Assembly: GCF_021462415.1 (NCBI RefSeq)
Contig: NZ_JAKEDS010000001.1
Location: 840,273 to 904,272 of the forward strand
From: Rhodohalobacter sp. 614A
GTDB taxonomy: Bacteria > Bacteroidota > Rhodothermia > Balneolales > Balneolaceae
Direction of reading: 5' to 3'
DNA: 64,000 nucleotides
Below, one piece after another: positions 9,474 to 18,797 of this stretch. The position numbers and the translations under genes were made by a program. A model generated the notes under the pieces. That model was not told the DNA's origin. It did no database searches and saw only the letters and a list, made by a program, of their open reading frames with translations. Positions within the stretch are counted from its first letter, which is position 1; every line of letters begins with the position of its first letter.

Positions 9474-10142
9474 TTAAAATTCACTCTCTATCCATTTAAC
9501 TGCGTTGAACATCAACTCGGTTGAATTTTTGAAATTGAGTTTGTCCTTTATTCTGGAGCGGTATGTTTCAATAGTTTTTGGAGACAGGTGAAGTTGCAAG
9601 GCAATCTCGTTACTGCTCATTCCTTTGCCGATCAGTTCAAATACTTCAAGCTCTCTGTCGCTTAATACTTCCAAAGGGGAAGAGAGCACTTCCTTTTTCC
9701 CCTGAAGTGTGTTTAGCAGCAGCTTTTCGCTCAGCTCCTCACTAACGTATAAACCTCCATTTAACACTTTTCGAACGGCCTTTACCAGAACTTCACTTGC
9801 TTCAAACTTCATGACATAGGCTTTGGCCCCAGCCCGCAACGCTCTCTCCGCATAAATGGATTCTTCGTGCCTGGAAAGGATTAGTATTTTTTGATCCGGC
9901 TTTTGAAAAATCACATTTTTGACAAGCTCAATTCCATTCATGCCGGGAAGCGAGATGTCCACAATCATCAAATCAACCGCCACCGTATCTATAATTTCGA
10001 GGAGTTGCTCGGCCGTCTCAAGCTGATGGGTTACTTCCAGATCCTTCTCCAACTCCAAGATACCGGTGATTCCCTTTCTCACCACAGAGTGATCATCAAC
10101 AATCAGAACCTTCTTTTTGAATATTGATTGATTGGGTGCCAT
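9474..10142 (-). CDS. NarL/FixJ-type response regulator (REC + LuxR HTH)
   Basis: 222 residues. The N-terminal receiver domain has the acidic pocket KVLIVDDHSVVRKG, the phospho-acceptor Asp in LMIVDISLPGMNG, the conserved Ser in LILSRHEES and the Lys in AKAYVMKFE. A C-terminal LuxR helix-turn-helix follows: LSDRELEVFELIGKGMSSNEI and LHLSPKTIETYRSRIKDKL. It is a DNA-binding transcriptional regulator driven by a histidine kinase that is not in this window (orphan here). It is convergent with the pseudo-hydrolase gene. Targets are unknown; the nearby ebo genes are candidates only by position. Confidence 0.93.
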   Translation of the reverse strand: MAPNQSIFKKKVLIVDDHSVVRKGITGILELEKDLEVTHQLETAEQLLEIIDTVAVDLMIVDISLPGMNGIELVKNVIFQKPDQKILILSRHEESIYAERALRAGAKAYVMKFEASEVLVKAVRKVLNGGLYVSEELSEKLLLNTLQGKKEVLSSPLEVLSDRELEVFELIGKGMSSNEIALQLHLSPKTIETYRSRIKDKLNFKNSTELMFNAVKWIESEF

Positions 10143-10310
10143 GATTTCTCATGCCATGTTTAAACCGAGCTGCATCACAATAACAATCGGCTGATACAGA
10201 CTATATAATCAATCTATTCATTTCCGGCTTTATATCATAAAGATATGGGTTACCACTTTTGAAAAGTACGGCTTCGCATCCTCCAACTTTTATCTCGAAT
10301 GCGGGTTCAT

Positions 10311-11684
10311 TTAACTGCTGATATGTTTATAGAGAATGTCAAAAACGTCCGTCGGCTTCACTGTATCACCTTCGGCTATCAAATCTTTCTGGCGGGATGA
10401 AATAAACGCACCTTTTCCGGGAGAACTGTGCCGGCCATGCGAACCTTTTACTCCTTCAGCCCTCAATGGAATCAAATCCATTTTGTATCGAAACCCAAGT
10501 TTTTTTTGAAGTAACCTCAGACCGGCTTTAGCCATCGGGAATCGAATGGAGGGGTCTACCAAAAGCTCGGCGGGATCGTATCCCGGTTTGGTGTGGATAT
10601 CGACCGTGGGAGCGAAATCGGGCGCTTTATCATCCTCCAACCAGTAGTAATAGGTAAACCATGCATTCGGTTCTGCCACGGCTACCAGCTCGCCCGATCG
10701 TTCATGATCGATCCCTTCCTCTTTTTTCTCCTCGCTTCCCAAAATCCGGTCCACACCAGGGACTTTTTCCAGCAACTCTTTGATTTTGGGAATTTCGGAT
10801 GATTCCCTGATATAAATATGAGCAACCTGGTGATCGGCTACCGCAAAGGCCCGGCTGGACCCGGGAATCAAAATCTCACCGCCCTTTTCTTCACGAACGG
10901 TTATATACCCATTTTCCCGCAAAACCCGGTTTAGAGAAACCGGCTGATCAACCGAATCGATTCCGTACTCGGAAAGGAGCAACACTCGCGTATCGTGTTG
11001 TTCATAAAATTCAATCAAATTTTTGCACACCGTGTCAATTTCATTCAGGTCTTTTTTGATTTCACGATCATTTGGACCGACTCTTTGAAAGTTGTAATCG
11101 AGGTGCGGAAGGTAAATCAGTGTGAGAGTTGGATCGTACGTTTTAGCCGCCATCTTAGCCGATTCGGCAATCCATTCTGTGGACTCTATGGATGTATTCG
11201 GTCCCCAAAACTTGAAGAGCGGAAACTGGCCGAGGGAATCCTGCAACTGATCACGGAACGACATCGGCTTGGTGAGAATGTCGGGAATCTTTACACCGTC
11301 AGCCCGGTAAATAGGGCGGGGTGTGATCAGATAATCAACTGACGAATTCATGTTGTACCACCAAAACAGGTTTGCACAGGTAAAATCGGGATTTTCCTTT
11401 TTGAGCACATCCCAGATTTTGGGAGCCTGGACAAGCTGGTTCGATTGCCGCCAGAATTTGATTTCATCCATCTCCCGGAAATACCATCCGTTTCCAACAA
11501 TGCCATGTTTGGAAGGCAATTTCCCGGTCAGATAAGTTGCCTGAACAGAACAGGTTACGGCCGGCAGAATTGACTCAACCGGTTTGATTATCCCTTTCTT
11601 TGTCCACTCTGCAAGAAAAGGCGTATGCTCCCCGATCAGATCGGGAGTCAGACCCACAATATTCAGAACAGCCGTTTTATTCAT
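10311..11684 (-). CDS. eboF: EboF-type alkaline-phosphatase-superfamily protein
   Basis: 457 residues of the nucleotide pyrophosphatase/phosphodiesterase-like branch found in ebo clusters. The Thr nucleophile segment is PAVTCSVQATYLTGKLPSKHG, and the metal/phosphate motif LPHLDYNFQRVGPND lies near residue 195. Where classical members have an N-terminal Asp (DGL) this protein reads IVGL, and SDHG is replaced by SEYG. Those changes look like family traits of the EboF branch rather than local decay, but they cast doubt on standard two-metal chemistry. No signal peptide is visible. Its ATG overlaps the stop of eboE by 8 bases, so the two are co-translated. In known systems the cluster works on metabolite delivery to the periplasm. 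Confidence 0.85.
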   Translation of the reverse strand: MNKTAVLNIVGLTPDLIGEHTPFLAEWTKKGIIKPVESILPAVTCSVQATYLTGKLPSKHGIVGNGWYFREMDEIKFWRQSNQLVQAPKIWDVLKKENPDFTCANLFWWYNMNSSVDYLITPRPIYRADGVKIPDILTKPMSFRDQLQDSLGQFPLFKFWGPNTSIESTEWIAESAKMAAKTYDPTLTLIYLPHLDYNFQRVGPNDREIKKDLNEIDTVCKNLIEFYEQHDTRVLLLSEYGIDSVDQPVSLNRVLRENGYITVREEKGGEILIPGSSRAFAVADHQVAHIYIRESSEIPKIKELLEKVPGVDRILGSEEKKEEGIDHERSGELVAVAEPNAWFTYYYWLEDDKAPDFAPTVDIHTKPGYDPAELLVDPSIRFPMAKAGLRLLQKKLGFRYKMDLIPLRAEGVKGSHGRHSSPGKGAFISSRQKDLIAEGDTVKPTDVFDILYKHISS

Positions 11685-12912
11685 GGCTCTTCTCCGCAGA
11701 ATTTATGACACCCACAAACCAGTCAATCTCCCGTTCAATACTATCTGCCAGATTTACTCTGAGCGATTCCGGCAGAACTTCCCACGTGTAGGTTTCAATT
11801 TCGTAATGGCGACAATCACTGTAAGTTTGCAGGGCTTTAAAAGCGCCGGAAATATGGTCACGGGTTGAGTTCAGCTCTTCCATCTCACCGGTAAAAATGG
11901 GTACATGAAAGTGAATGCGCCATTCTGTGGCTTCCTCATCAAAAATGAATTCCAGAGCTTCATCAAGATCCCTGTATTGTCGGAGTGAACCATTGGTTCG
12001 TCTTTCCACAACCTGGTGCAGGTACGTTGATTCAACAAACTGTTGAAGCTTCTGTTGAATCGATGTGCGCCTTTCCTTATTTCCCAGATCGGTTTTTACC
12101 GCGGCACTGATCTGTGCTTTTCCAATTCTAATTCCGGCTTCAGTAATTTTTTGAACAGCCGTTTCGGGATTTTCATATTCCACCGCAAAATGGCAAGTAT
12201 CATAGCAGAGACGGATGTGATTTTTTAAAATCTCAACCCCTTTTTCAGTTGAAATGCCTTTTTCATTTTGCAGATATTCACTGCCTTGGGGCCAAAGGTG
12301 ATCCTGAAAAAACCGAATCGATTCCTCACTGTTTTCTATCAGGCAGTCGGGTTCGGGTTCAATATCCAGATGCAGCTCATTTCCGTCCTCTTCAAAAAAC
12401 CGATGCATCTCAAATGCCACTTCTGCAAGATGCCCGCAGGATGATTCTATCAGCTCCCGTTTTTCCTCTTCATTCCGGTTCCAGTACTTGTAGGATATCG
12501 GCGAAGTAGAGATACCGCCGTCGACATCATCGGGCAACAACTCATTCAAAATTTTGGACAGATCAAGCGTGTATTCCAATCTTTCTTTGCTGTTCCAGTC
12601 CGGCTTGTACACGTTGTCTTTCACTTTTTGATGATGAAAAGAGCCGTACGGAAACCCATTCATCGTAAAAACATAGAGATCATTTTCATGCAGCCATTTT
12701 TTGAAATGGGGAAGATGATCTCCATCTAACAAATCTTTCGCCGCCATGGCAGAAAGCCTCAAACCAACGCCAAACGGAGCCTCCGGCGAACATCTTTTTT
12801 TCAGTTCAGGAAGATAGGTTTTCAGCTCTTTGAAATGATCCTCCCAACGTTCGCCCGGGTGAATATTTGAGCAGTAGGTCAGATGCTGATTTTTACCCGT
12901 ATTAAATTTCAT
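11677..12912 (-). CDS. eboE: EboE, TIM-barrel metabolite-traffic protein
   Basis: 411 residues resembling the xylose-isomerase-like TIM-barrel protein of ebo clusters. Recognisable parts are the N-terminal LTYCSNIHPGERWEDHF, FTMNGFPYGSFH, HLDIEPEPDCLIENSEE, the LCYDTCHFAVEYENP metal-site-like segment, and RIHFHVPIFTGEME. The His/Glu/Asp residues in these segments are placed as in sugar-phosphate isomerases/epimerases, so a divalent metal is likely. Substrate is unknown. It lies between eboD (16-base gap) and eboF (8-base overlap) on the same strand. Confidence 0.88.
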   Translation of the reverse strand: MKFNTGKNQHLTYCSNIHPGERWEDHFKELKTYLPELKKRCSPEAPFGVGLRLSAMAAKDLLDGDHLPHFKKWLHENDLYVFTMNGFPYGSFHHQKVKDNVYKPDWNSKERLEYTLDLSKILNELLPDDVDGGISTSPISYKYWNRNEEEKRELIESSCGHLAEVAFEMHRFFEEDGNELHLDIEPEPDCLIENSEESIRFFQDHLWPQGSEYLQNEKGISTEKGVEILKNHIRLCYDTCHFAVEYENPETAVQKITEAGIRIGKAQISAAVKTDLGNKERRTSIQQKLQQFVESTYLHQVVERRTNGSLRQYRDLDEALEFIFDEEATEWRIHFHVPIFTGEMEELNSTRDHISGAFKALQTYSDCRHYEIETYTWEVLPESLRVNLADSIEREIDWFVGVINSAEKSHE

Positions 12913-12928
12913 TGTAATGAGTTACAAG

Positions 12929-14107
12929 TTACACCGGTTTCTTTTCGAATTTCTTTAACACATTCACAGCTTCCTTGCAGGTTTCCAAATCCATACTGTG
13001 AACATTCACGCCTTTCCCGATCTCTTCAAGAAGCATAATTGTCAACTGTCCGCCAAGGTGTTCCCTGAACTCTTCCAGTCCGTGAAGAATAGAATCCTTT
13101 GATTCAGGTTCGTCAATCTGATGTCCAAGCTCCGGGACGAACAGGTCAAACCCGCAAGCGGCAAGCAGGTTCAGAATCCGACTCATTTCCTCTTTTGAAA
13201 TCATCCCTGCGAGATGGGAATAAACGGAATCCAGAGCAATACCGATCGCCACCGCTTCTCCATGACGAAGGCGATAGCCGGTCAGGTGCTCCAGTTTATG
13301 AGCCGCCCAGTGTCCAAAATCCAGTGGTCGTGAGGACCCTTTTTCAAACGGATCGCCCGACGTTCGGATGTGTTCCAGGTGAAGTTCTGCACAGCGATAA
13401 ATCAATTGCTGCATGGCATCCATATCTCGTTCAACCAGTTTGGATGCGGTCTTCTCAATCTCTTCAAAAAAGGCGCGATCTTTGATGAGCGCTACCTTTA
13501 TGGCTTCTGAAATTCCGGCACGCCAATCCCGGGTTTCAAGAGTTTTGAGAAATCGAACGTCGTTGATAACGGCATCCGGGATCGTAAATGTGCCGAGAAA
13601 ATTCTTCTTCCCAAATGCATTTATTCCATTTTTTACGCCAAGAGACGCATCGTTTTGGGCAAGAACGGTTGTAGGAATACGAATGAGGCGAATCCCGCGG
13701 TGAGCTACGGCGGCGGCATAACCTGCTGCATCAATCACGGCACCGCCGCCAATTACAGCAAGATAGGAGTGACGATCAATCCCGTTTTTCTCAACGGCTT
13801 CAAGAATCGTATTCTGAATTGCGGGATCATTTTTAGCAGCTTCTCCTCCGGGAATTACAATCGGCTCCGGCACCAGTTGAAAGACAGAATTGTGTATAGC
13901 ATGATACGCCCTGATATCATCAAACAGCCCGGGATGTTGGTTGTACATTCCTTCATCAAAAACAAAAAGTACTTTGGAAACCTGCTGTTGGTGGGCTTCC
14001 CGGGTAATCAGATGCACGAAAGATTGGTTCTCTTTATCGAATATTCCGCTTGTAAAAATGACATCATATGAATAAGAAACTGAAAAACGCTGCCGAATTG
14101 TTTTCAT
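12929..14107 (-). CDS. eboD: EboD, 3-dehydroquinate-synthase-family sugar phosphate cyclase
   Basis: About 392 residues from ATG 14105-14107 (MKTIRQRFSV); a TTG at 14134 would add nine. The NAD-binding motif is VIGGGAVIDAAGYAAA, followed by RIPTTVLAQNDASLGVKNG, and metal ligands are expected in SEAIKVALI and in DFGHWAAHKLE ... RHGEAVAIG. The length and the DFGHWAAH variant fit the EboD branch rather than AroB. It probably cyclises a sugar phosphate or keeps a related activity; the substrate is not known. It is the first gene of the minus arm, facing eboA across 271 bases. Confidence 0.88.
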   Translation of the reverse strand: MKTIRQRFSVSYSYDVIFTSGIFDKENQSFVHLITREAHQQQVSKVLFVFDEGMYNQHPGLFDDIRAYHAIHNSVFQLVPEPIVIPGGEAAKNDPAIQNTILEAVEKNGIDRHSYLAVIGGGAVIDAAGYAAAVAHRGIRLIRIPTTVLAQNDASLGVKNGINAFGKKNFLGTFTIPDAVINDVRFLKTLETRDWRAGISEAIKVALIKDRAFFEEIEKTASKLVERDMDAMQQLIYRCAELHLEHIRTSGDPFEKGSSRPLDFGHWAAHKLEHLTGYRLRHGEAVAIGIALDSVYSHLAGMISKEEMSRILNLLAACGFDLFVPELGHQIDEPESKDSILHGLEEFREHLGGQLTIMLLEEIGKGVNVHSMDLETCKEAVNVLKKFEKKPV

Positions 14108-14378
14108 GTAAACAAAAGGTAAATATCGAATCAAAAAATCATTGTGCGAAACTTAGTCCATTTCTTTCAATTTATACACCTTTTATAAACCTTTTTAACA
14201 AATCATTTTTACTTTCAACTATAATTTATTTGATTTGGATTGATTGTATGTAAAGTGAACGTCAGTTTGAGTGCAGTTTCGAGTGAAAATATCATCGACA
14301 TCACGCTCATATGACGTATATCAAATTTCTCAATCCCAGAATGGATATTAAGCTCAAACAGTAAACGAATGTCTGCAT

Positions 14379-15293
14379 ATGACTGACTCTCAGAAAGGCC
14401 CCGATACAGAGCAAATACGGACCGCAATTTCTGACTGGCTGAAGAAACGTATCTCACCGGAAGCTCACGAAAAAATCCAAACTACCGCTCAAAACCTTGC
14501 CGGTGATGCCGAAGACTGGGAGGTTTTTTCATCATTCAGCAAAGTCCCCCGCACCACTGGGAAAGAATATCTCAATCTTAGTGATGAAGAACTTAATGAA
14601 GCAGAGAACCTCCGACCGGGTTGGAATCCGTCGCAGTGGCGAATGGATCAGCTTGCACGAACGCTCCTGGTTCTTTCACTTGCTGAACGGGACAAAGACG
14701 AATTTCTCGACAAGCTGGAAAAAATGTTTGTCTCCAGCGATATGGGTGAGGCCGAAGCACTGTATCAAAGCCTGCCGATTTTGCCTTGGCCCAAATCGCT
14801 GAAAGCCCGTGCGGCCGAAGGAATCCGAAGTAATATCACCTCTGTGTTTAATGCCGTGGCATTGAGAAATCCCTATCCGGCTGATTATTTTGATGAGGAT
14901 GCCTGGAACCAGGTGGTTCTCAAAGCGCTGTTTGTTGGAAGCCCGTTGTATTTAATTTCGGGGCTTGATAAGCGCGCGAACAAAACGCTTGCAAACATTC
15001 TGATTGAATACGCCCACGAGCGATGGTCGGCCGGAAGGGTAGTATCGCCCGAGCTTTGGCGGCCGGTGGGAGCGTTTATCGACGAATCGAATATCGGCGA
15101 ACTTAAAAAAGTGTTGGAGAATCCTGATCCCATTCAACAGAGAGCAGCCGTTTTGGCTCTTCAGTCTTCTGATTCTACTGCCGCATCAACTTTTTTGGAT
15201 GATTTTGAAAAAACGGCCGCGAACATTGATTTATCCGCTGCTGATTTAAATTGGAATGAGATCGGGAAAATCTGGGATGAAAAAGAATCCTGA
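14379..15293 (+). CDS. eboA: EboA domain-containing protein
   Basis: 304 residues, all-helical, matching the EboA family defined by the ebo clusters. Seen features are an N-terminal helical region, the ENLRPGWNPSQWRMDQLARTL segment, LPWPKSLKARAAEGIRSN, FNAVALRNPYP and a HEAT-like C-terminal part (PDPIQQRAAVLALQSSDS). No signal peptide or membrane segment is visible. It is the first gene of the plus arm and is followed after 110 bases by eboB. The biochemical role is not established; the family assignment rests on these segments and on the complete set of neighbours. Confidence 0.85.
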   Translation: MTDSQKGPDTEQIRTAISDWLKKRISPEAHEKIQTTAQNLAGDAEDWEVFSSFSKVPRTTGKEYLNLSDEELNEAENLRPGWNPSQWRMDQLARTLLVLSLAERDKDEFLDKLEKMFVSSDMGEAEALYQSLPILPWPKSLKARAAEGIRSNITSVFNAVALRNPYPADYFDEDAWNQVVLKALFVGSPLYLISGLDKRANKTLANILIEYAHERWSAGRVVSPELWRPVGAFIDESNIGELKKVLENPDPIQQRAAVLALQSSDSTAASTFLDDFEKTAANIDLSAADLNWNEIGKIWDEKES

Positions 15294-15306
15294 AAAGAAA
15301 AAAGAG

Positions 15307-15324
15307 TCCCCTTTCGAGAGGGGA
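15307..15324. repeat. CCCCT-type palindrome between eboA and eboB
   Basis: TCCCCT and AGGGGA flank six bases, followed by a GGGGTGT tract. It resembles the CCCCTTT palindrome at 2893-2911. It may be an interspersed repeat that also acts as a processing or weak termination hairpin inside the eboABC transcript. Confidence 0.45.
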
Positions 15325-15403
15325 TTTAGGGGTGTGTTGAAACGAGAAAAAACTCCAAGAAACGCACAGAATTTTAACATTTAAAAAAACGAAGTTTATA
15401 TCT

Positions 15404-16336
15404 ATGGACGACATGTTTTTTATCGACCCTCATATTCACATGATATCCCGAACTACCGATGATTACCGGGCTATGCGAAAAGCCGGTGTAGTTGCTGTGA
15501 TTGAGCCGGCTTTTTGGATCGGTCAACCGCGAACCGACTCCGCTTCCATGCTCGATTATTTCAGTATGATTGTGGGATGGGAGCGATTCAGGGCAAGTCA
15601 GTTTGGAATCAGTCACTATTGTACGATCGGATTGAATGCGAAGGAAGCGAACAACGAAGCTCTTGCGGAAGAGACGATGGAATTGCTTCCCCGTTTTGCC
15701 AGCAAGGAGGGGGTCGTAGCTATCGGGGAAATCGGTTATGATGATATGACCGATCTTGAGGAAAAATATTTTCACCTACAGCTCGATCTTGCCAAAAAGA
15801 TGGATATGCTGGTTTTGGTTCACACACCTCACCGAAATAAAAAACAGGGAACCATTCGCAGCATGGATCTGTGTGAAGAACACGGACTCGATCCCACCAA
15901 AGTAATTATCGATCACAACAATGAAGAGACTGTCAAAGATGTGTTGGATCGTGGATTCTGGACAGCTTTCACCATCTATCCCGGCACCAAAATGGGAAAT
16001 GAACGAATGGTAGAGATCGTAAAAGGGTACGGAACGGAACGCATTTTCGTCGACAGCGCTGCCGACTGGGGACACAGCGATCCGCTCGGGGTTCCCAAAA
16101 CCGCTCAACTGATGTTGCAGCGTGGCATCCCAAAAGAAGATGTGAAACAAATCTGCTACCAAAACGCACTCGATGCCTACAGCCAAAGCGGCGAGATGAA
16201 TGAAGATGACTGGCTGAACCGCCCGCTGATTGACCAGCGCAAAACCTTCTCTGGAAATACTGTTCTCCGCGGCGGACATAAACCTTTTGTTGAAGAGGAA
16301 AAAACCGATAAGGATGATGACCTCATCATTGAATAA
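15404..16336 (+). CDS. eboB: EboB, TatD-family metal-dependent hydrolase
   Basis: 310 residues of the TatD amidohydrolase fold. Metal ligands are visible in order: HIH in DPHIHMISRTTDDY, Glu in VAIGEIGYDD, His in VLVHTPHRNK, His in VIIDHNNEET and Asp in IFVDSAADWGHSDPL. The family cleaves phosphoester or amide bonds; in ebo clusters the substrate is unknown. It is cytoplasmic. The gene is 12 bases upstream of eboC, whose product is a membrane enzyme, so the two likely share a transcript. Confidence 0.92.
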   Translation: MDDMFFIDPHIHMISRTTDDYRAMRKAGVVAVIEPAFWIGQPRTDSASMLDYFSMIVGWERFRASQFGISHYCTIGLNAKEANNEALAEETMELLPRFASKEGVVAIGEIGYDDMTDLEEKYFHLQLDLAKKMDMLVLVHTPHRNKKQGTIRSMDLCEEHGLDPTKVIIDHNNEETVKDVLDRGFWTAFTIYPGTKMGNERMVEIVKGYGTERIFVDSAADWGHSDPLGVPKTAQLMLQRGIPKEDVKQICYQNALDAYSQSGEMNEDDWLNRPLIDQRKTFSGNTVLRGGHKPFVEEEKTDKDDDLIIE

Positions 16337-16347
16337 AATTCAGTCGC

Positions 16348-17274
16348 TTGAATCCATCAACGCCTTCTTCTGAAATCACTTTTAGAACACGGTTTCGTGC
16401 GGCTCTCGAGCTGATGCGGCCTGCCAACATCATCACTGCATTTGCAGATATTTTGGCGGGTGTAACTATCGCCGCCGGTTCCCTGGTTTCGTCAGATCTT
16501 CCGTTTTCTGAAATCGGGTGGCTGCTCCTTTCCACATTTGGCCTGTATGGTGGCGGTGTGGTTTTAAATGATTTTTTTGATGCAGAACTCGATGCCAAAG
16601 AACGCCCCGAACGAGCCATTCCAAGTGGACGCATTTCCGCTTTTACAGCCGGAGTATTTGGCTTTTTGCTTCTTTTGGCAGGAATTGTATCGGCCTTTCT
16701 GGTGAATATCACCGCGGGTTTTCTTGCAACAGGCATCGCGATCTGTGCGGTTTTTTATGATTCCAAAGCCAAGCATTCCGCATTCTGGGGTCCGTTATTT
16801 ATGGGAAGCTGCCGGGGTGGAAATCTGCTCCTGGGAATCAGTCTGATTCCGGCAGTTGTACCTGAAGTTTGGTTTCTTGCATTGATTCCACTCCTTTATA
16901 TCGCGTCCATTACGTTGGTCAGCCAGGGAGAGGTTCACGGTGGCTCCCAAGCTTATGGATTTACCGCACTTGGATTTATTCTGTTAATTGTCACCGCTTT
17001 CCTGCTCCTTCCACTTTTTGAGCTCCCTTTCTCGCTTTCAACCGCACTCCCGTTTCTTGTTGTATTTGGTGTATTAGTGATTCCACCGTTTTATAAAGCG
17101 GCCCAAAACCCGGTTCCGTCACTCATCAAAACAGCCATTAAACGAGGTGTTCTTTCACTGGTAATTCTGAACAGCGTATTTGCAGCAGGCTTTGGAGGAT
17201 TCTGGAGTGGAATGATTGTTGTCCTTCTCTTCTTCCTTTCTGTAGGAACCGCAAAACTATTTCAGGTAACCTGA
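16348..17274 (+). CDS. eboC: EboC, UbiA-family prenyltransferase-like membrane protein
   Basis: 308 residues with about eight or nine hydrophobic segments. The first Asp-rich motif is NDFFDAELDAKERPERAIPSG, as in UbiA enzymes that bind a prenyl diphosphate through Mg. The second acidic region reads VFYDSKAKHSAFWGP. The start is TTG at 16348, 12 bases past the eboB stop; the first in-frame ATG (16414) would cut into the conserved LMRPANIITAF helix. It likely sits in the inner membrane and attaches a lipid tail or handles a polyprenyl compound; the acceptor is unknown. Confidence 0.9.
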   Translation: MNPSTPSSEITFRTRFRAALELMRPANIITAFADILAGVTIAAGSLVSSDLPFSEIGWLLLSTFGLYGGGVVLNDFFDAELDAKERPERAIPSGRISAFTAGVFGFLLLLAGIVSAFLVNITAGFLATGIAICAVFYDSKAKHSAFWGPLFMGSCRGGNLLLGISLIPAVVPEVWFLALIPLLYIASITLVSQGEVHGGSQAYGFTALGFILLIVTAFLLLPLFELPFSLSTALPFLVVFGVLVIPPFYKAAQNPVPSLIKTAIKRGVLSLVILNSVFAAGFGGFWSGMIVVLLFFLSVGTAKLFQVT

Positions 17275-17307
17275 TTTTTACTCTATCCCTTTACGAGAGA
17301 ATACCAT

Positions 17308-17333
17308 CAATAATGAATGGTTTTTTTAATGTA
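17308..17333 (+). terminator. Possible terminator of the eboABC transcript
   Basis: A short ACCAT/ATGGT stem is followed directly by seven T residues, about 33 bases after the eboC stop. The stem is only five base pairs, so efficiency is doubtful. Confidence 0.3.
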
Positions 17334-17551
17334 ACTGCTTTTTTAAAAAACAGTTTGATACCTGATCGCCATATCTACGATTTACAAACAAATATGAGAT
17401 AGCTTTACACCACGCATCAGAAAAAGTATTTGATTGATTTAAAATCGCTCTTCTTTGAAATATGGCAGTCGACAAGGTTTTTCCGCGTATTAATTATTGA
17501 ATCCCTGGTATTTCCAGGTTAAGTAAAAACACTCATCAAAATTTATTTAAA

Positions 17552-18160
17552 ATGATTACTTCAAGACTTCACTATCTCATCTCCATCATTCTTCTTCTTT
17601 CTTTCATTACTATTGGTTGCGAAGGTCCGGCAGGCCCGGATGGAGATTCGGGCCCTCAAGGTGAACAAGGTCCCGAAGGCCCCATGGGCGAACAAGGACT
17701 CCAGGGAGAAGAAGGTCCGCAGGGACCTGAGGGGCCTGAAGGACCTCCCGGAACGGCAAACGTTATCTATTCCGACTGGATGGACATTGATTGGAATCGG
17801 GATGACGATCCCACATACAAGGCAATGTACATCCCTGAATCCCGTGTAATGGGCGACTTTATAGCGGAGGGGACTCTCATGGTTTATGCAAAAGAAGAAA
17901 TTAGCGGTGATGCAATTGTTGTCCCTTTACCTTATGTGAGTGGTTCGGATTTTCTGTCCTTCGCTATTGCAGATCTTCCAAGTGATGGGGCTCAGGGAAT
18001 TATAGTGGTTCTTACCTCAACGGATGGTAGCAATGTTTCTGACTTTACCGGTGCACAGGTTCGCTATGTGATGATTCCCGGCGGCGTACCAGCTAAAATG
18101 AAAAATGATTTCATGGAAGATTACCAAGCCGTAAAAGACTACTATGGCATTCCAAACTGA
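17552..18160 (+). CDS. Collagen-like repeat lipoprotein
   Basis: 202 residues. A signal peptide ends in the lipobox ITIG-C23, so the mature protein is probably lipid-anchored. Residues 25-69 are 15 unbroken Gly-X-Y triplets (GPA GPD GDS ... GPP GTA), the pattern of a bacterial collagen-like triple helix. A globular C-terminal domain of ~130 residues follows ([18 protein letters not shown], then [16 protein letters not shown]), a type often found as the trimerising or surface domain. It may be displayed on the cell surface. It stands alone between the ebo cluster and convergent yfiT; no partner is evident. Confidence 0.85.
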   Translation: MITSRLHYLISIILLLSFITIGCEGPAGPDGDSGPQGEQGPEGPMGEQGLQGEEGPQGPEGPEGPPGTANVIYSDWMDIDWNRDDDPTYKAMYIPESRVMGDFIAEGTLMVYAKEEISGDAIVVPLPYVSGSDFLSFAIADLPSDGAQGIIVVLTSTDGSNVSDFTGAQVRYVMIPGGVPAKMKNDFMEDYQAVKDYYGIPN

Positions 18161-18206
18161 GATTCAGAATACCCATTAGATATATTTCTGAGTCTTGTTT
18201 CTATTT

Positions 18207-18248
18207 GAAACTCATCGGCAAACACCCCAATGTTTGTTGATGGGTTTC
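18207..18248. terminator. Bidirectional hairpin between convergent genes
   Basis: A stem of about 18 pairs with a few G-T wobbles (GAAACTCATC ... GATGGGTTTC, inner CAAACA/TGTTTG) encloses a CCCCAA loop. It fills the gap between the stops of the collagen-like gene and yfiT, the right place to end both transcripts. Confidence 0.6.
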
Positions 18249-18797
18249 TTAATTGAACTCTCCTTCGTTTTCCAGCGCCTGTTCAATGTGGGCCAGATGA
18301 TGCCGGCAATGCCAGGCATATAATCCGAGCATAAATGTCAACGTCAGCTCGCGGCCTTGCTCCGGGTGAAAAAGCTTCCTCTTGAAATCATCTTCACTCA
18401 TCGATTTCAGTAAAATTGCCCAGCGGGCATGAACGCCTTCAAGCAATGAAATGGATTGAGAAACAGGCGCTTTTGAGTCTTCCAGCTCCGCCCATTTATC
18501 TTCAAAATAGGGTTTGATGGTTGGCACATCTTCCGTGAGTGCCAGTTTAAAACGGATAATTGAATTGATGTGACTGTCTGCAACATGATGAACCACCTGC
18601 CGAATGGTCCAGCCTTCCGGGCGATATTTCCAATCCAGTTCTTCGGAAGAAAGATTCTCGGTCAGTGCTCGCACTTTTGAAGGGAAGGATTCGATCGTTT
18701 CAATCCACTCGGAAACCTGTTCTTTCGATACATCTTTTGGGACATTAAGTTTGCCGATAGGATAGCGGAGGGATTCTAAATTGAAGTCTTTATTCAT
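18249..18797 (-). CDS. YfiT/BstA-type DinB-like putative metal-dependent hydrolase (thiol transferase family)
   Basis: 182 residues of the DinB four-helix fold. The opening LRYPIGKLNVP is typical of the YfiT (bacillithiol S-transferase) branch, and the three metal ligands are His in VVHHVADSHIN and two in AWHCRHHLAHIE. RPEGWTIRQV before the first His is also conserved. If bacillithiol is made by this organism, the enzyme would conjugate it to electrophiles. Its start overlaps the stop of the preceding small gene by 8 bases, so they are co-translated. Confidence 0.88.
   Translation of the reverse strand: MNKDFNLESLRYPIGKLNVPKDVSKEQVSEWIETIESFPSKVRALTENLSSEELDWKYRPEGWTIRQVVHHVADSHINSIIRFKLALTEDVPTIKPYFEDKWAELEDSKAPVSQSISLLEGVHARWAILLKSMSEDDFKRKLFHPEQGRELTLTFMLGLYAWHCRHHLAHIEQALENEGEFN

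Noticed and set aside
14215-14457. Minus-strand open frame of 80 codons between eboD and eboA
   Set aside because: It overlaps the start of eboA antisense and has no family-like content; the region is better read as the divergent ebo promoters.
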